From positions 1 to 64,000 of the forward strand of contig KV425642.1 in the NCBI GenBank assembly GCA_001632425.1: DNA of 64,000 nucleotides, in the 5' to 3' direction. The position numbers and the translations under genes are program-made. Below the pieces are notes generated by a model. That model saw nothing but the letters and a program-made list of their open reading frames with translations. It ran no database searches and was not told where the DNA came from. This stretch comes from Neolentinus lepideus HHB14362 ss-1 (Eukaryota > Basidiomycota > Agaricomycetes > Gloeophyllales > Gloeophyllaceae). This document shows, piece after piece, positions 10,400-21,735 of this stretch. Numbering within the stretch: position 1 is the first letter of the stretch; every line of letters begins with the position of its first letter.

Positions 10400-13300
10400 A
10401 TGGCCGCCATAGCGTTCTACGCTCGCTCAATTACCGAGCTTGTCGCTAAACGCGCGCGAGAGTCTCCCGACACGCCCGCTATCTATACGGGCGTCCCAGA
10501 CTCGAAAGAGCTGCTCCAGCCACTAACGTACGGAATTGCATTCGGTCAAATCGCCCTCGTACTAACGTCCAACTATTTAGCTATGCAGACGTCGAGAGAG
10601 CTGTCCATCGCCTCGCATGGCACTACTCTTCCCTCGGACTCCAGCCCACCCTTTCACCCGGAGTCACCCCGCCCTCGCAAGTCATCGCCGTCCTTGTCTC
10701 CACTGCCATCGACGAGACACTCCTAGAGCTCGCCATCGCCACCCTCGGACTCACCGCGCTCCTCCTCTCCGTGAATAACTCTATACCAGCTATTGCCCAC
10801 TTAATTAAGAAAACAAAGGCAACGCACTTGATTTATGGGCCGAAATTCGAGGAGACGAGTGAGGAAGTGAGGAAGCTGCTTGGGCAGGACGGCTATCAAG
10901 TGGGCCTTGTGGAGGATAAGAGGTTTCCGCTGTGGGGATCGGACGGAATACGGACGGCGGGTGTGAAGCGATTTCCATTAATTATCAGCCCGGAGGAGGA
11001 GAAGGATAGGATTGGGGTTATTTTACACTCTTCTGGCTCGGTGCGTGTGACCCATTCTTGCACTACTGCCTTCCAACTAGCTCCTCCATTCTGACTGCAC
11101 TGCAGACCGGCTTCCCGAAACCATGCTACATCACCCACTACGGCCTCATCGCCAACGCAGCCCTGAACCAGAACAAGCCTGGTTTCTCTACACTTCCTGT
11201 CTTCCACGGATACGGCCACTTCGCGACGTATGTCCCTTACCCTCTCTATCTCTATCTCTCAATTCCAAGTTGCGGTCCCCTTCCCTTCCATCCACTTCTT
11301 CTTCTCCCACTTTCCTTATCTTTGCGCTTTCCACCTTTCCGTCCCGATCTCTTCCCATCTTCCGCTCCATCCCCTTCCCCATCCACTTCTCTTGTTTCCC
11401 TTCTCTTACTTCACCACTAACCAACCTATCCAGCTTCCGCTGCCTCTACTCCGGCCAGCCCTTCACCCTCTTTCCGCCCCATCTCCCGCTCACCTGTGCC
11501 AACATCTGCACGGTCATCGATGCCTCGCCGCCCATCAGGCAGTGCTTCGCTGTTCCGTACGTGATCAAGGTGCGCTTGTTGACATGGGTGTGGGATTACC
11601 GACGTTCTGACTTTTGGACGGTTCTGTTATCGTTGTTGTGGCGCTGGGTAGTTGATGGGTGAGAACTCGGAGGGCGTCGGGAAGCTCGCCTCGTTCGATA
11701 CAGTAAGCTATGCTGGCGCTGCGTTGCCGGTACGTATTTGTCCCAATCTTTTCCCTCGTCCGTCTCTTCTCTTCTCATTTACTTACGCCTATTCCTTCTC
11801 CTTATTCGTCTGCTTCCCTTACCCCTCTCCTTCCTTGACGCTGTTCTCTTCTGTTAACACTCTGGACAGGATGACCTTGGCGATCGCCTCACCGCCGCCG
11901 GTGTTAACCTCCTCAGCATATACGGGCTCACCGAGGTACGTTTTTATCTCTCCTCTCCTCCCTCCTCTCTTCCCAAATCTATCTCCTTCCATCTTCCTCT
12001 TTCGTTCAATCAACTCCCCTTAACCACCCGCCCCCGACTCCACCACTTTTTTAATAACCTGGCCCAACTCGCTCACTAATGCATCTCTTCCAGACAGGTT
12101 CCCTTATGAACTCGAACAGAGACTTCGAGTCCGATAAGGCGTGGAACTGGGTGCGCCCCCTCCCCGGCTCGGCGCCCTACCTCGTCTTCGAGGAGCGCGG
12201 TGAAGGGACGTACGAGGTGGTTGTGAGGGACGGGTATCCGCCCAAGGTGTGTCGTCCTCGCTCTGTCCAGATGTCATTGACACCTAAACGCCGCATCCGG
12301 TGTCGTGAGTGCAGATCGAGACGAACCGTCCCGATGGCTCGTACGCCACGAAAGACCTCTTCATGCGCCACCCCCAGAACCCAGAGTGGTACAAGTATGT
12401 GGGGCGATTGGATGATACACTCGTGCAGACGCTGGGGGAGAAGACAAATCCTGGTGTGCCCCTCCGAGCACTCGCCGCCTTCTTATATTCTCACCAATCT
12501 GAACACAGTGCCGATCGAGCTGTCGATCAGAGGAAACTCGCCCTATGTCCAAGAAGGTAGTTAACCAATTGCATCACAAACATCGCATTAGGTCACTGAC
12601 CGCGCATCCTTGGTAGCGATCGTGTTTGGGGCCGCACGCCCGCAGACAGGCCTGCTCATCCTGCCCTCCCCTCTCGCCCAGTCCGAGTCGCTCACGCGGG
12701 AAGAGCTGATGGAGAAAATATGGCCGGTGATCGAACAGGCGAATGCAGAGGCGCCGACGCACAGCAGGGTGCTCCCGGAGATGGTCGAATTCCTCCCGTA
12801 CGACACAGAGATCCCGGTCGCGACGAAGATGAGCATATTGAGGCCGGCATGCTATGCGAAGTTTAAGGATCTGATTGGTGTGCTATTTGATTACATGCTT
12901 GCGTCGTGAATATTGTCTGATACGTGTGCAGATTCTATCTACGACCGCTTCGAAGCCGGCGCGGGCACCTCCAAGCTCCCTCTCTCTACCCCGAAGCCCG
13001 AGCTGGAGGATTTCATCCTCGACACGATCGCGAAGACCCTAGGGCCGACCAAGTCCGTCAAGCTGACGAAGAGTGTGGATCTGTTCGAGTTTGGTGTGGA
13101 CTCGTTGCAAGGGATCAGGGTGCGGAATGCGCTGCAGGGGAGCGTTGAGATGGGAGGGGCAGTGTTGGGGCAGAACGGTACGTCGAGACGTGTGTTTATA
13201 TGATTGTGTTGCCTTATGGTGTCTTGTCAGTTATTTATGAGCATCCGTCGGTCGAAAAGTACGTCCTTGCTGTCTCTCGCTCACGATGGGCAAGTAACGT

Positions 13301-14844
13301 ATCTGATAGGTTGGCTGACCATATATTGGTCCTCCGTTCCGGCGCGGATGCGAGTAAGTCCGATGAGCAGCAGCATCAAGTCATGATAGGTCTTGTCGAG
13401 AAGTGGAGTGCTAGGTTAGAAACGCATAGCCCTCAGTTCTCGACTTCGCCACAGGATGGCGCTCGTATCGTAGTAAGCGACCTACATCTCCCCTTATCCT
13501 TTATCATCTGACCAACTGCTGACCGTTGACAGGTCCTAACAGGAGCCACAGGCTCCCTCGGCGCCCATATCCTCGCGCAACTTGTCGCTTCTCCCATCGT
13601 GAAGAAAGTTATCTGCCTGTCTCGCGCGAAGTCACATGCTGAGTCGTTTGAACGGATCCGAGAATCGCTGAGGTTGAGGAAGCTGGCGATCGGGGAGGAG
13701 AAGATCGTGTCATACGGGGCAGACACTAGTGTGGATGGTCTTGGGTTGACTGAAGAGGAGTATGAGGGTGTGAAGAGAGAGGTGACGGATGTTATCCATG
13801 TATGTCTTCCTTCCTCCACCAACCTGTTGGCATCCCGACCTGACTTTATCCATGACATAGAATGCCTGGCCAGTCAACTTCAACCTCTCCATCGAATCCT
13901 ACGACCCACACATTGGTGGCGCCCTGCACCTGCTCAACCTCGCCCTGCGCTCTCCTTACTCTCGTCCAGCCTCATTCTTCTTCAGCTCATCGATAAGCTG
14001 CCGGCAGGGCGGGTCCGAACTGGAGTGTCCAGAGGATTGGCCGAGCGCACCGAGGCAGGCGGCAGGGACAGGGTATGCGCGTAGTAAGTGGGTTGTGGAG
14101 AGAATTTGTGAGCGCGCCGCGCAGGAGAAGGGTGTGACAGTAGGAGTGCTGAGGATTGGGCAGATGGTGGGGGACACGGTGCAGTAAGTGCTAAAGTATT
14201 TGTGTGTTGTAGGGATACTGACAATTTTGGCAGCGGGGTGTGGAATGAGACGGAGGCTTGGCCACTGATGTTTAAGTCGGCGCAAGCTACTGGTGCGCTT
14301 CCGCTTCTCGACGAGGTCTGTTCCGCTACGTCTTTCTTGTGTCTCTTAGCAATAACTCTGTCTAGCACCCGTCGTGGCTGCCCGTTGATTACGCTGCCCG
14401 CGCCATCGCTGAGCTTGTCCTCCGGCCCACTTCTTCGCAGCCTCGATCGAAGGTGTATCACATTGTCAATCCGGATCGGTCCGCGAGCTGGAGAAACATT
14501 CTGGATGCGCTACGAGAGTCGGGCGTGAAGTTTGAGAGGACCACAGTGGAGGAGTGGCTGGACAAGCTGGCGGGCAGTGAAAAGGACGTGGAGATGAATC
14601 CTGCGATTAAACTGTTGGTGAGTTCACTATTTCAAGAGACCTTGGTGAGAGAGTGGTAGGCTGACTTGGTGGTCTCAAGCCGTTCTTCCGTGCTCGGTAC
14701 GGCGCGACGGGTAGAAAGCCGATGGTGTTCCTCACAAACGAGACGGTCCAGCTAGCACCGAGTCTTAGAGAATCACCGCCCATGAGGAGGGAAATTGTCA
14801 GAAAATGGGTCGAGCACTGGAGAGAGTTCGGGTTTCTCATCTGA
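10400..14844 (+). CDS. adenylate-forming reductase (NRPS-like, A-T-R)
   Basis: Eighteen exons from ATG 10400 to TGA 14842-14844, 1041 residues, the usual size of basidiomycete A-T-R enzymes. The adenylation domain covers about residues 1-570: the ATP loop HSSGSTGFPKP spans the exon 2/3 join, with YGLTE at the A5 position and YVGRLDDTLVQ at A8, then GEKTNP. The thiolation domain has its phosphopantetheine serine in FGVDSLQG at about residue 586. The thioester reductase has the NAD(P)H motif VLTGATGSLGAH at about 680-691 and the short-chain-dehydrogenase pair in GYARSKWVVE at about 840. Such enzymes load a carboxylic acid (amino, aryl or fatty), tether it and release it as an aldehyde or alcohol. 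The substrate is not predictable here. Intron 1 needs a weak donor (GTCAAA at 10545) but restores the conserved frame. Introns 11228-11433, 11730-11869 and 11936-12093 are long and pyrimidine-rich. No broken exon was found. Confidence 0.93.
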
Positions 14845-16498
14845 GAACGATGGGTCTTATGTCGCTGGTTAGAAGTAATCAGGTATGCACATTAGATCTA
14901 AACACCTGTGTGAGTCATAATCGAACTGAGACTCCTGTAGCAATGATATTTAAACACTGGCTCTGTCATCTACAGTAGTCAATTTCGCGATATCACATAT
15001 ATTCGACGGCGAGTTTTGTCCTGCATTCGGATCATGAACTTGCATCTATACCGAGAATTGAATGTTAGCGGTATGTTCGACTACCCCCAATTCGCATCAA
15101 ATTTCATAGGCTCCAGACTTATGGCCCAGCTGAATTGTCCCAAGGTACATCAAGGAGCATATGCACCTCCTCGACACACGTTTGCACCCTCCTTCCTACT
15201 TTCTGGGAGGCGGGATGTATCGGAGGCTTTGCTAGCCTATGGAACTTTATTATTCTTTGCATTTGCCGCTGATTACGGCCAGGAAGATGGAATGCCAGTT
15301 CACTTCTGCCGCCTCGGTCATCTGACACAACACGGGCCTGCGGTCTGGAAGAAGTGACAGCGACGAGCGCAAGTGGATGGGGTCGAGTTGGCAGGCTTTA
15401 AAGACCGAGCATTTCATCCTCACCTAGCCTCTAGTCGTAAGGACGGATCTCAAGATGTCTGTCGGGAAAATCGCAGCTCATTGGGCTACAATAACTGACA
15501 TCGCTGACTGGATTTCCTGTCCATAGATGCTCGTAAGTTCATCTGAGCGCCTTGACGCTCCTCAGCCATGATACTACACCAGTCTGCGATCTTCCAATCC
15601 CGCGGTATGTCACCGCTTGTAAAATAAATCTGCGTTCTATTCGATTCTGAATTTCTGAGCCAATATATCAGATTTGTGTCGCTGGGAGTGCACTGGGTGA
15701 AACGGTATATCAAGGGACTTCGACAGTCTGAACGAAACAGTCAGACAAGGGTGGCCTCGCGCTGCGTTAGTGAAGACGAGATCTAGGATTTACAGACAGA
15801 GGCTCGGCGCCTAGATCTCTGCGCTAAGTCAATATTCATGTACGTGATGCGTGCGTGGACCCCGTCTTACTGCCGATTACACCGGACCGACAAGTCATTA
15901 AAGAGGACGAACTCAAATCATCGCAGGGTCGAGGACGGTCATCAGATAACAACTTTTCGTCGTAACAACGGCGCCTGGCACACTTGTGTAGGCCTTGCAC
16001 GACTGTTACATCAGGTAACAGGCTGATTGAAGCTACTGCAACATGAAGAACTGCAACATTGTCCATCCAGCTGGAATTATATATAGCTCATCCATTGGGC
16101 TAATTTTATCTTATATGGGCCTCCTCATGCCTGTTCATCCAAATTTGTTGTGTTGCGCGACCTTCCTCTACCATAGCGGACTCGCACAAATTGTGTTCGC
16201 GCTCCTCGGGCGCGCCTTATTAGATCTCTGTTGTTGCAGCCGCCGTCATGATTGACGGTGATCAAAGTCCGTTCCATGAAAGGTAAACGGTAAAGCCTAG
16301 GGTCGCCACATGGGCCAAACAGAAGCAAAGTAGGCTATATATCCATGATGCCGTCCATACCATCGAGATTGCTGCACGAACCGCGCCTTCAGCTGGTAAC
16401 TCCTCTGGTCTACCTCCCCGACGCTCTTTCAACAAACAATTCCGTTCTCTACTTTAACGCCGCAGGACGACGACAAACGCATCTCTTGAGCCTCGGAA
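14845..16498. other. intergenic
   Basis: About 1.65 kb with no recognised gene. Frames such as the one at 15016-15357 lack splice logic or protein-like composition. The stretch just before 16499 is pyrimidine-rich and looks like the promoter and 5' UTR of the next gene. Confidence 0.5.
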
Positions 16499-18152
16499 AT
16501 GTCGGCTTACCATCCTGACCACAATTACCCCGTATCCCACCAGCAGGCTTCATATCCCCCGAGCCAGCCACTAGAGTCTGAGGAAGATATCAAGGCACCT
16601 TATGACGACCTCATTGATCAGTATGCTTCCCCTTATGCTACCACGGACCAGCACCAGACGTTTTCTGTTGATGCACCACCAATAAGTCCAAAGCACCACC
16701 GTCGCGGTGTCTCGTACAAACTGTCAGAGTATGAGACGAAGACAGACGAGACATCCCATGGATCATATCCCCCTCCTCGACCAACAATTGAGAAGGATAC
16801 ACGAACGCTATGGGCAAAGGTACGTCGATGCTAGTATGGAGCTGCTCCCGGAGGGTCATAGTTTGGGCAGATCTTACCAGAGTCCCTCGCATGCCGACTA
16901 TACGTCGTGACAGTACTTGTGGAGACCGCCATTGATTTGGCTATCGAAGGCGATATTCTCCTCCGCTTCCAGGAAGAGAAAAATCGGGACACAAATGCGA
17001 ATGATGCGACACAGTCGAACAAGATGCCTGTGTATCTAAGTATCTTCGCGCTGGCTCAGTATGTCTCTATGCGTCTACTCTCGGTGCGCAGCTCATATGT
17101 GCAATATCTAGCGTGTTCCAGTTTGCTATGGCATGCGATGCCGTATACAATCGTAACACGTTGCAGTTCATAGCGCTCACGTAGGTCTGGTCACCGTGGA
17201 TCAGATGTTATTCTGACAGTTGCCACTGCAATAGTCTATTTAATGCACTCCTCCTTATTTATTCAATTATCCAGAAGGGGGAAGTCCAGGATGCCCTGAA
17301 CGAGATCACACTCCCTAGTGGTGTCTCCCATATCCCCATTGGCTACCTGACGACGATCATCCCTATCGTCATTGCCGTGGCGGAAGTCGCGTACATAGCG
17401 CTCGGATGGAAGATCTACAACGAGTTCGGCTGGAAAGTCTACAAATTCCTCGGAGCTGACCGGAGAATCAAGAAGATGTATGCGCACTTCCAAATATTCG
17501 AGTGCTTGATGAAATTCGACCTGTTCTTCTTCGTCGGATTTTCGGTGCAATTCATCTGGCTAGTCCTTAACAACGATAGGGACTGGGAGTACTACGTGAC
17601 CTGTGCTGCGCTACCTCTCTCCATCCTCCTCTTGGTTGAAGGCCATCTGGCTGCACGGCATGAAAACCGATGGATGATGGCTGCGTTCATGTCTGGATGC
17701 GTGGGGGCTCTCGTGTACTTCGTATATAAAGTAAACCCAAATCTACTCATGTCCTCTCATCTGTTCTGACGGTCGCGCTTCTAGCTTGTCAAAGTCATGC
17801 TGTACAGAACCACCAATCAGTTCATCTTGATCTGGAGAACACTTACTATATTCTGTGAGTCTACGTTACGAACTATGCGGACGAGAGCTCATCCACCGAT
17901 ATCTAGCCATAATTGCAATCGTCCTTCTTCTAACAACGGGTGTTATGGCGTGCATGGTGATAAGCAACTTTGGCCGTGGGCTGAAACAGCAAAGTACGTG
18001 CATCTGACAAAATGGTCATGTTCGTTATCTCCTGACGGCTTTGAACCGTAGTGGACAGGAACAAGAGCGGCCCAGCAGCGCACAGTCGGTGGGGGTCACA
18101 ACATGTGAATCGCGCGATGAGCACAAATCCCAACCGGATGAGCATAGACTAA
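16499..18152 (+). CDS. UPF0658-type Golgi membrane protein
   Basis: Seven exons: 16499-16819, 16871-17058, 17112-17180, 17235-17730, 17785-17854, 17907-17993 and 18052-18152; 443 residues. The N-terminal ~105 residues are a disordered, Pro/Tyr/His-rich cytosolic tail. About seven hydrophobic helices follow: VVTVLVETAIDLAIEGDILL, a helix starting at MPVYLSIFALAHVFQFAMAC, FIALTLFNALLLIYSIIQ, YLTTIIPIVIAVAEVAYIAL, FDLFFFVGFSVQFIWLVL, a CAALPLSILLLVEGHLAARH helix and IIAIVLLLTTGVMACMVI. Signature stretches (VYNRNTLQFIAL, GWKIYNEFGWKVYKFLGADR, RWMMAAFM) match the fungal UPF0658 family, seen in the S. pombe Golgi. Its biochemical role is unknown. The tail ends MSTNPNRMSID. Confidence 0.85.
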
Positions 18153-18703
18153 GGCTCTATGATATCCGTCTGCTTGTCATGGACTTGTACTCATTAGCTG
18201 ATTATCCACTGTTCTTTTGCATTCTCTCGTTCACGCCGGACTCTGTTCGCCACCCCTTCCACCACTATCCATCTTCACACACTCCGCTGCATTCGCACCT
18301 GTCTCCCCATCACCGTCATGACCGCTGTTCTGAAACATCTACTACTATATTACTCGCGCTTGACAGATTGTTGCTGGTTCCACATTCAGGCGTATATACT
18401 TCGGTCTTCTGGCCATCTACTCTCTTTGCCTTACTGCGTCGTGTGGATAGGAATGTGCATGTATCGTTAGGTATAATGGATTCAGAAGAGGTTGACCTCA
18501 TTTAATATTAATGACACCTGCCAAACAAGCCCGAGACGCCACAAATTCCCTTAAAGGGGAACTGCGGGGTTTTCCGAGCAGTGACACGACTGGGCGACGT
18601 GGGCCCGATTTATACTTAGCGCACGGCGATGTGAAAGGCCGCACATTGCATTACGCTGACATGGACACTTGCTAAACCCCGCCATCATCGTGTATCATAT
18701 ATC
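18153..18703. other. intergenic
   Basis: Spacer between the UPF0658 gene and BET1. It probably holds the 3' UTR of the first and the promoter of the second. No other element was recognised. Confidence 0.5.
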
Positions 18704-19304
18704 ATGTCTCAGCGGTTGGTAACTGTTTGGATTATGTTCCTTGCCATTGCTTATCATCCTCTGTCCTGAAGGTACAGAGTATCCGCACAACTCGGCCTCC
18801 GTGACCGGTCTACGTTGTTGGGTGTCCCTGACAGCCGGCTTACCCCACCGTCTTCAGGGCGGTCATCGCCATTTGATCCTTCAGCGGGCGGGCAACGGTA
18901 TGCGGATGACCTAGAAGGTCAAAATGACGAGCAGGTGGCGAATTTGACAACGAAGGTGAAGCTGCTGAAGGATGTGAGTAAGTTATCCCGAGATCAGGCT
19001 GCGAGACCGTCGAAGATGACCTTTTCTCTTAGATAACCATTGGTATTGGAAACGAAGTCCGGGACTCCACAATGCAACTGAGCCAAATGGTATGTGAAAG
19101 CTCGCGCTGGTTTGAGGGTGCTCTGCTGACTTTGGAATCACCTGGCAGAACGACGCATTTTCGGAGACAGGAGACATTCTCTCTGGTACCTTCCGCCGAA
19201 TGAACAATATGGCGGAACGACATGGCTGCCGTTGGATGTGGTATATTGTTTTTCTTGTATTTGTCTTTTGGTTCTTCATCGTTGTTTGGTGGTTTCGACG
19301 ATAA
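18704..19304 (+). CDS. BET1: ER-Golgi SNARE protein Bet1
   Basis: Four exons: 18704-18714, 18778-18973, 19033-19089 and 19149-19304; 139 residues. It has a short Ser/Pro-rich head, a Qc-type SNARE motif at about residues 50-110 (heptads through QVANLTTKVKLLKD, ITIGIGNEVRDST, SGTFRRMNNMAERHG) and a C-terminal membrane anchor at about 115-137 rich in Trp, Phe and Val, ending WWFRR. This is the size and layout of Bet1, which pairs with Sed5, Bos1 and Sec22 in COPII vesicle fusion with the Golgi. The 11-nt first exon uses a weak donor (GTTGGT); the acceptor at 18777 is preferred, although one 6 nt earlier also keeps frame. Confidence 0.9.
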
Positions 19305-19467
19305 TATCGATAATATGCGATTTATCCTTGATCTCAGATCTCACGCACATGATACGAAAAAAGTCAAAAGCATCCCTTGATGGAGGGACTCTGATCTACA
19401 AAACTAATACTAATATAATGTTAGCAGTGCAACGATGTACAACCGAGCTGATGGTGGAGCGCAGGTC

Positions 19468-21735
19468 TCAGTCATCCCTCAATTTGGTGTTGCCTATCTC
19501 CCAGATCATGCGCCTCCGTAGGTAGGGCATGTTCTCCTGTGTGAAGTTGAATGTTTCCTCGCCTCTGGAGAGCGACTCCATAAATTGGCAAGTAAACACG
19601 CCGCAGTCATAGCCGTTCTCTTGCTGGGGCGTGGTCTGCGGACAAGGATATGGTGAGAATCACACTATTGCGCTGAGACGAAGAGGAACGTACCGGTAAC
19701 GTGTAATTCTCCCAACCAGTGAAATCAAAAGGCTGATTCTTTCTATGTCGATGCTCGGCGTCGAGAAAGTCGCGAAGATGCTGCCAGACTAAGATAGATT
19801 CTCCGATGTGATCCGATGAAATGCATACCTTAAAGACCACCTCGCGAGAAAAACCCATACTGTCGAACGATTCGAATCGTTTCCGCCGAAAATTGATAGC
19901 AGCAGCAGTCCAATGGGAGTTGCTGTGATTAACCGCCATAATAATTAGGTCTTTCGAAAAAACATCAAACTACAAGAATCCAGTCATGAAGAGGCTTTCC
20001 TGGCGAGTACACGAACCACTCACATTCTTGGTCCACTTGTCTAATCGTCCCTTGGTATATCCCGATCCCGACAGTTTTGCCCAAAAGAAAGAGTTAAAAT
20101 AGTGTACATTCAGAAGTTGAGAACCCGGCCTTCCGAGTTTCTTCGCCTTAGGCTCTTTAGCCTTGTTTTCCTTCTCCGTCTCACAACGCGACATGACGAG
20201 GGCGCCGTAGAAATTGATAATCTCGTCGTTAAGCCATTGACACGGTCTGAGCCTCTGGAGGTCTTTGGCTTCGACCCTTTCGCGGTCCAATTTGACCGAG
20301 AAACTCCTATTCGCTAAGAAGGCGGCGACTTGAGCCTCATCCTCGGGAGGGAGTGACGCAGGTAAGGGCGGCCGTTTGGGACGAAGTGTGCGTTCGATAG
20401 CCTCGTCCTTGGTGCGTGTCGATAATCGGAGTTGCTCGAATGTGGGAATGAAAGGCTTGGGTGGTCGAGGACTGTCTCCAGCATCAACATGAAGGATGTT
20501 GGCACGCGAGTGTGACTCTTCTGCGCACCTGTTAAGTGTCTCTCTCGCCTTCTCGAGACTTCTCGCAAGGAAATCGGTTTTGACATACTAAACAACGAAA
20601 ACGTTACCAATGATATTCGAGTGGGCAGCATGGGAAAGCATACGTCGGACGTAGAATATCTGCGCTCCTTCTTCTGTACTTGTGACTTTGCTCGGAGATC
20701 CGTGAGAGAAGGAGAAGCTGGAGAGAGAATGAGCCTTCAGTCCACAAGCAGCGACTGTACAACACATACGGGAGAGGGCTTCGCGACGTTCCAATAACTC
20801 CAGCCGAGCACGGTAGTTCAAATAGTCTGTCCAAAGGTCAGCACCCTGTTTCTGCACTCAAAGTAGCAAAATCACGTACTTTGGAAAGTTTGGAAGTCAG
20901 AGCCGTAGCCTACAATCACCACGTTCAGCAGGAGGATCCAACGGGGACAGCACAAAGCGTACCGGTCATTCGCCGCATAGTATACAGCTCTTTCGTCATT
21001 TGCTCTCGTTGCTTCTGTCGCTCCACCATTACCTGCGTCCTATACTGTTTCGCCAATGTTGATGATGAGAGACATAAATAACCGAGGAACCTCGCCATCT
21101 TACGTTCTTGGCAAAGATATGTTCTCTGCTTGGAATGCGTTTGCGATTCTCGGTACCAGATTTACGTCTCTCCGAAGCTCTCAGGGCAGCAGTGATTTCA
21201 GGGTAGAGCACGCGATAATCTTCCGAACTCTCCTCAGAAGGTGCTACAGTAGAAGCAGGAGCAACGGCTGGAGGCGGAGCAGCCGATGGGGCGGATTCAA
21301 ATTCAGTGGACGCGTTACTAGGACCTGCAGAAGGTGGACGCGCTAGTGGCTCAGGCTTGGCTGTAGATGGGCGACTGAGTATCGATCGCAGTGGGGCTGC
21401 ACGAGGTGGAAGGGGGAGAGGGACAGTACTTGTACGCGGAGGAGGAGGAGGAGGAGGAGGAACAATAGAGGTTGTTTTCGATACCACTGGGACGAGACGT
21501 TGGGCGTGCCATAAACGCCACAGTCTCTTTAGGACGCACCTGGCAAGAAATGTCCGAGCGTCTCGAAGCTCAAGGTGTACAGTTCGTTCGCCAGCTGTAT
21601 CCACCGCGAAAGTATACCTTCCTGTTGAGATGGACTAGCGTGTTCGCCCGTAAATCGAACTCGAGTTCTGCGGGCTTGCTTGCTGTAGCGAAGAGGAAGC
21701 AGCTCTTCGGGTGCCTGTCGTTTGCGAGCGTTCAT
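19468..21735 (-). CDS. ULP1: SUMO-specific cysteine protease Ulp1 (C48 family)
   Basis: Eleven exons on the minus strand, from ATG 21733-21735 to TGA 19468-19470; the exons sum to 575 codons (574 residues). The N-terminal half is disordered, with a proline run, then a basic coiled stretch (VMVERQKQREQMTKEL). The C-terminal ~220 residues are the Ulp1 protease: entry motif CQWLNDEIINFYG, YFNSFFW, catalytic His in NHSNSHW (about residue 462), Asp in FDSMG (about 480), and the oxyanion Gln and nucleophile Cys in QQENGYDCGVFTCQF (Cys about 530). The triad is complete. Ulp1 matures SUMO and removes it from targets, usually at nuclear pores. All splice sites are GT-AG with 48-59 bp introns. Confidence 0.93.
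21438..21460 (+). repeat. GGA trinucleotide microsatellite
   Basis: Seven to eight GGA units lie inside exon 2 of ULP1. On the coding strand they give the run of eight prolines after SKTTSIV. The tract may vary in length between strains without breaking the frame. Confidence 0.9.
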
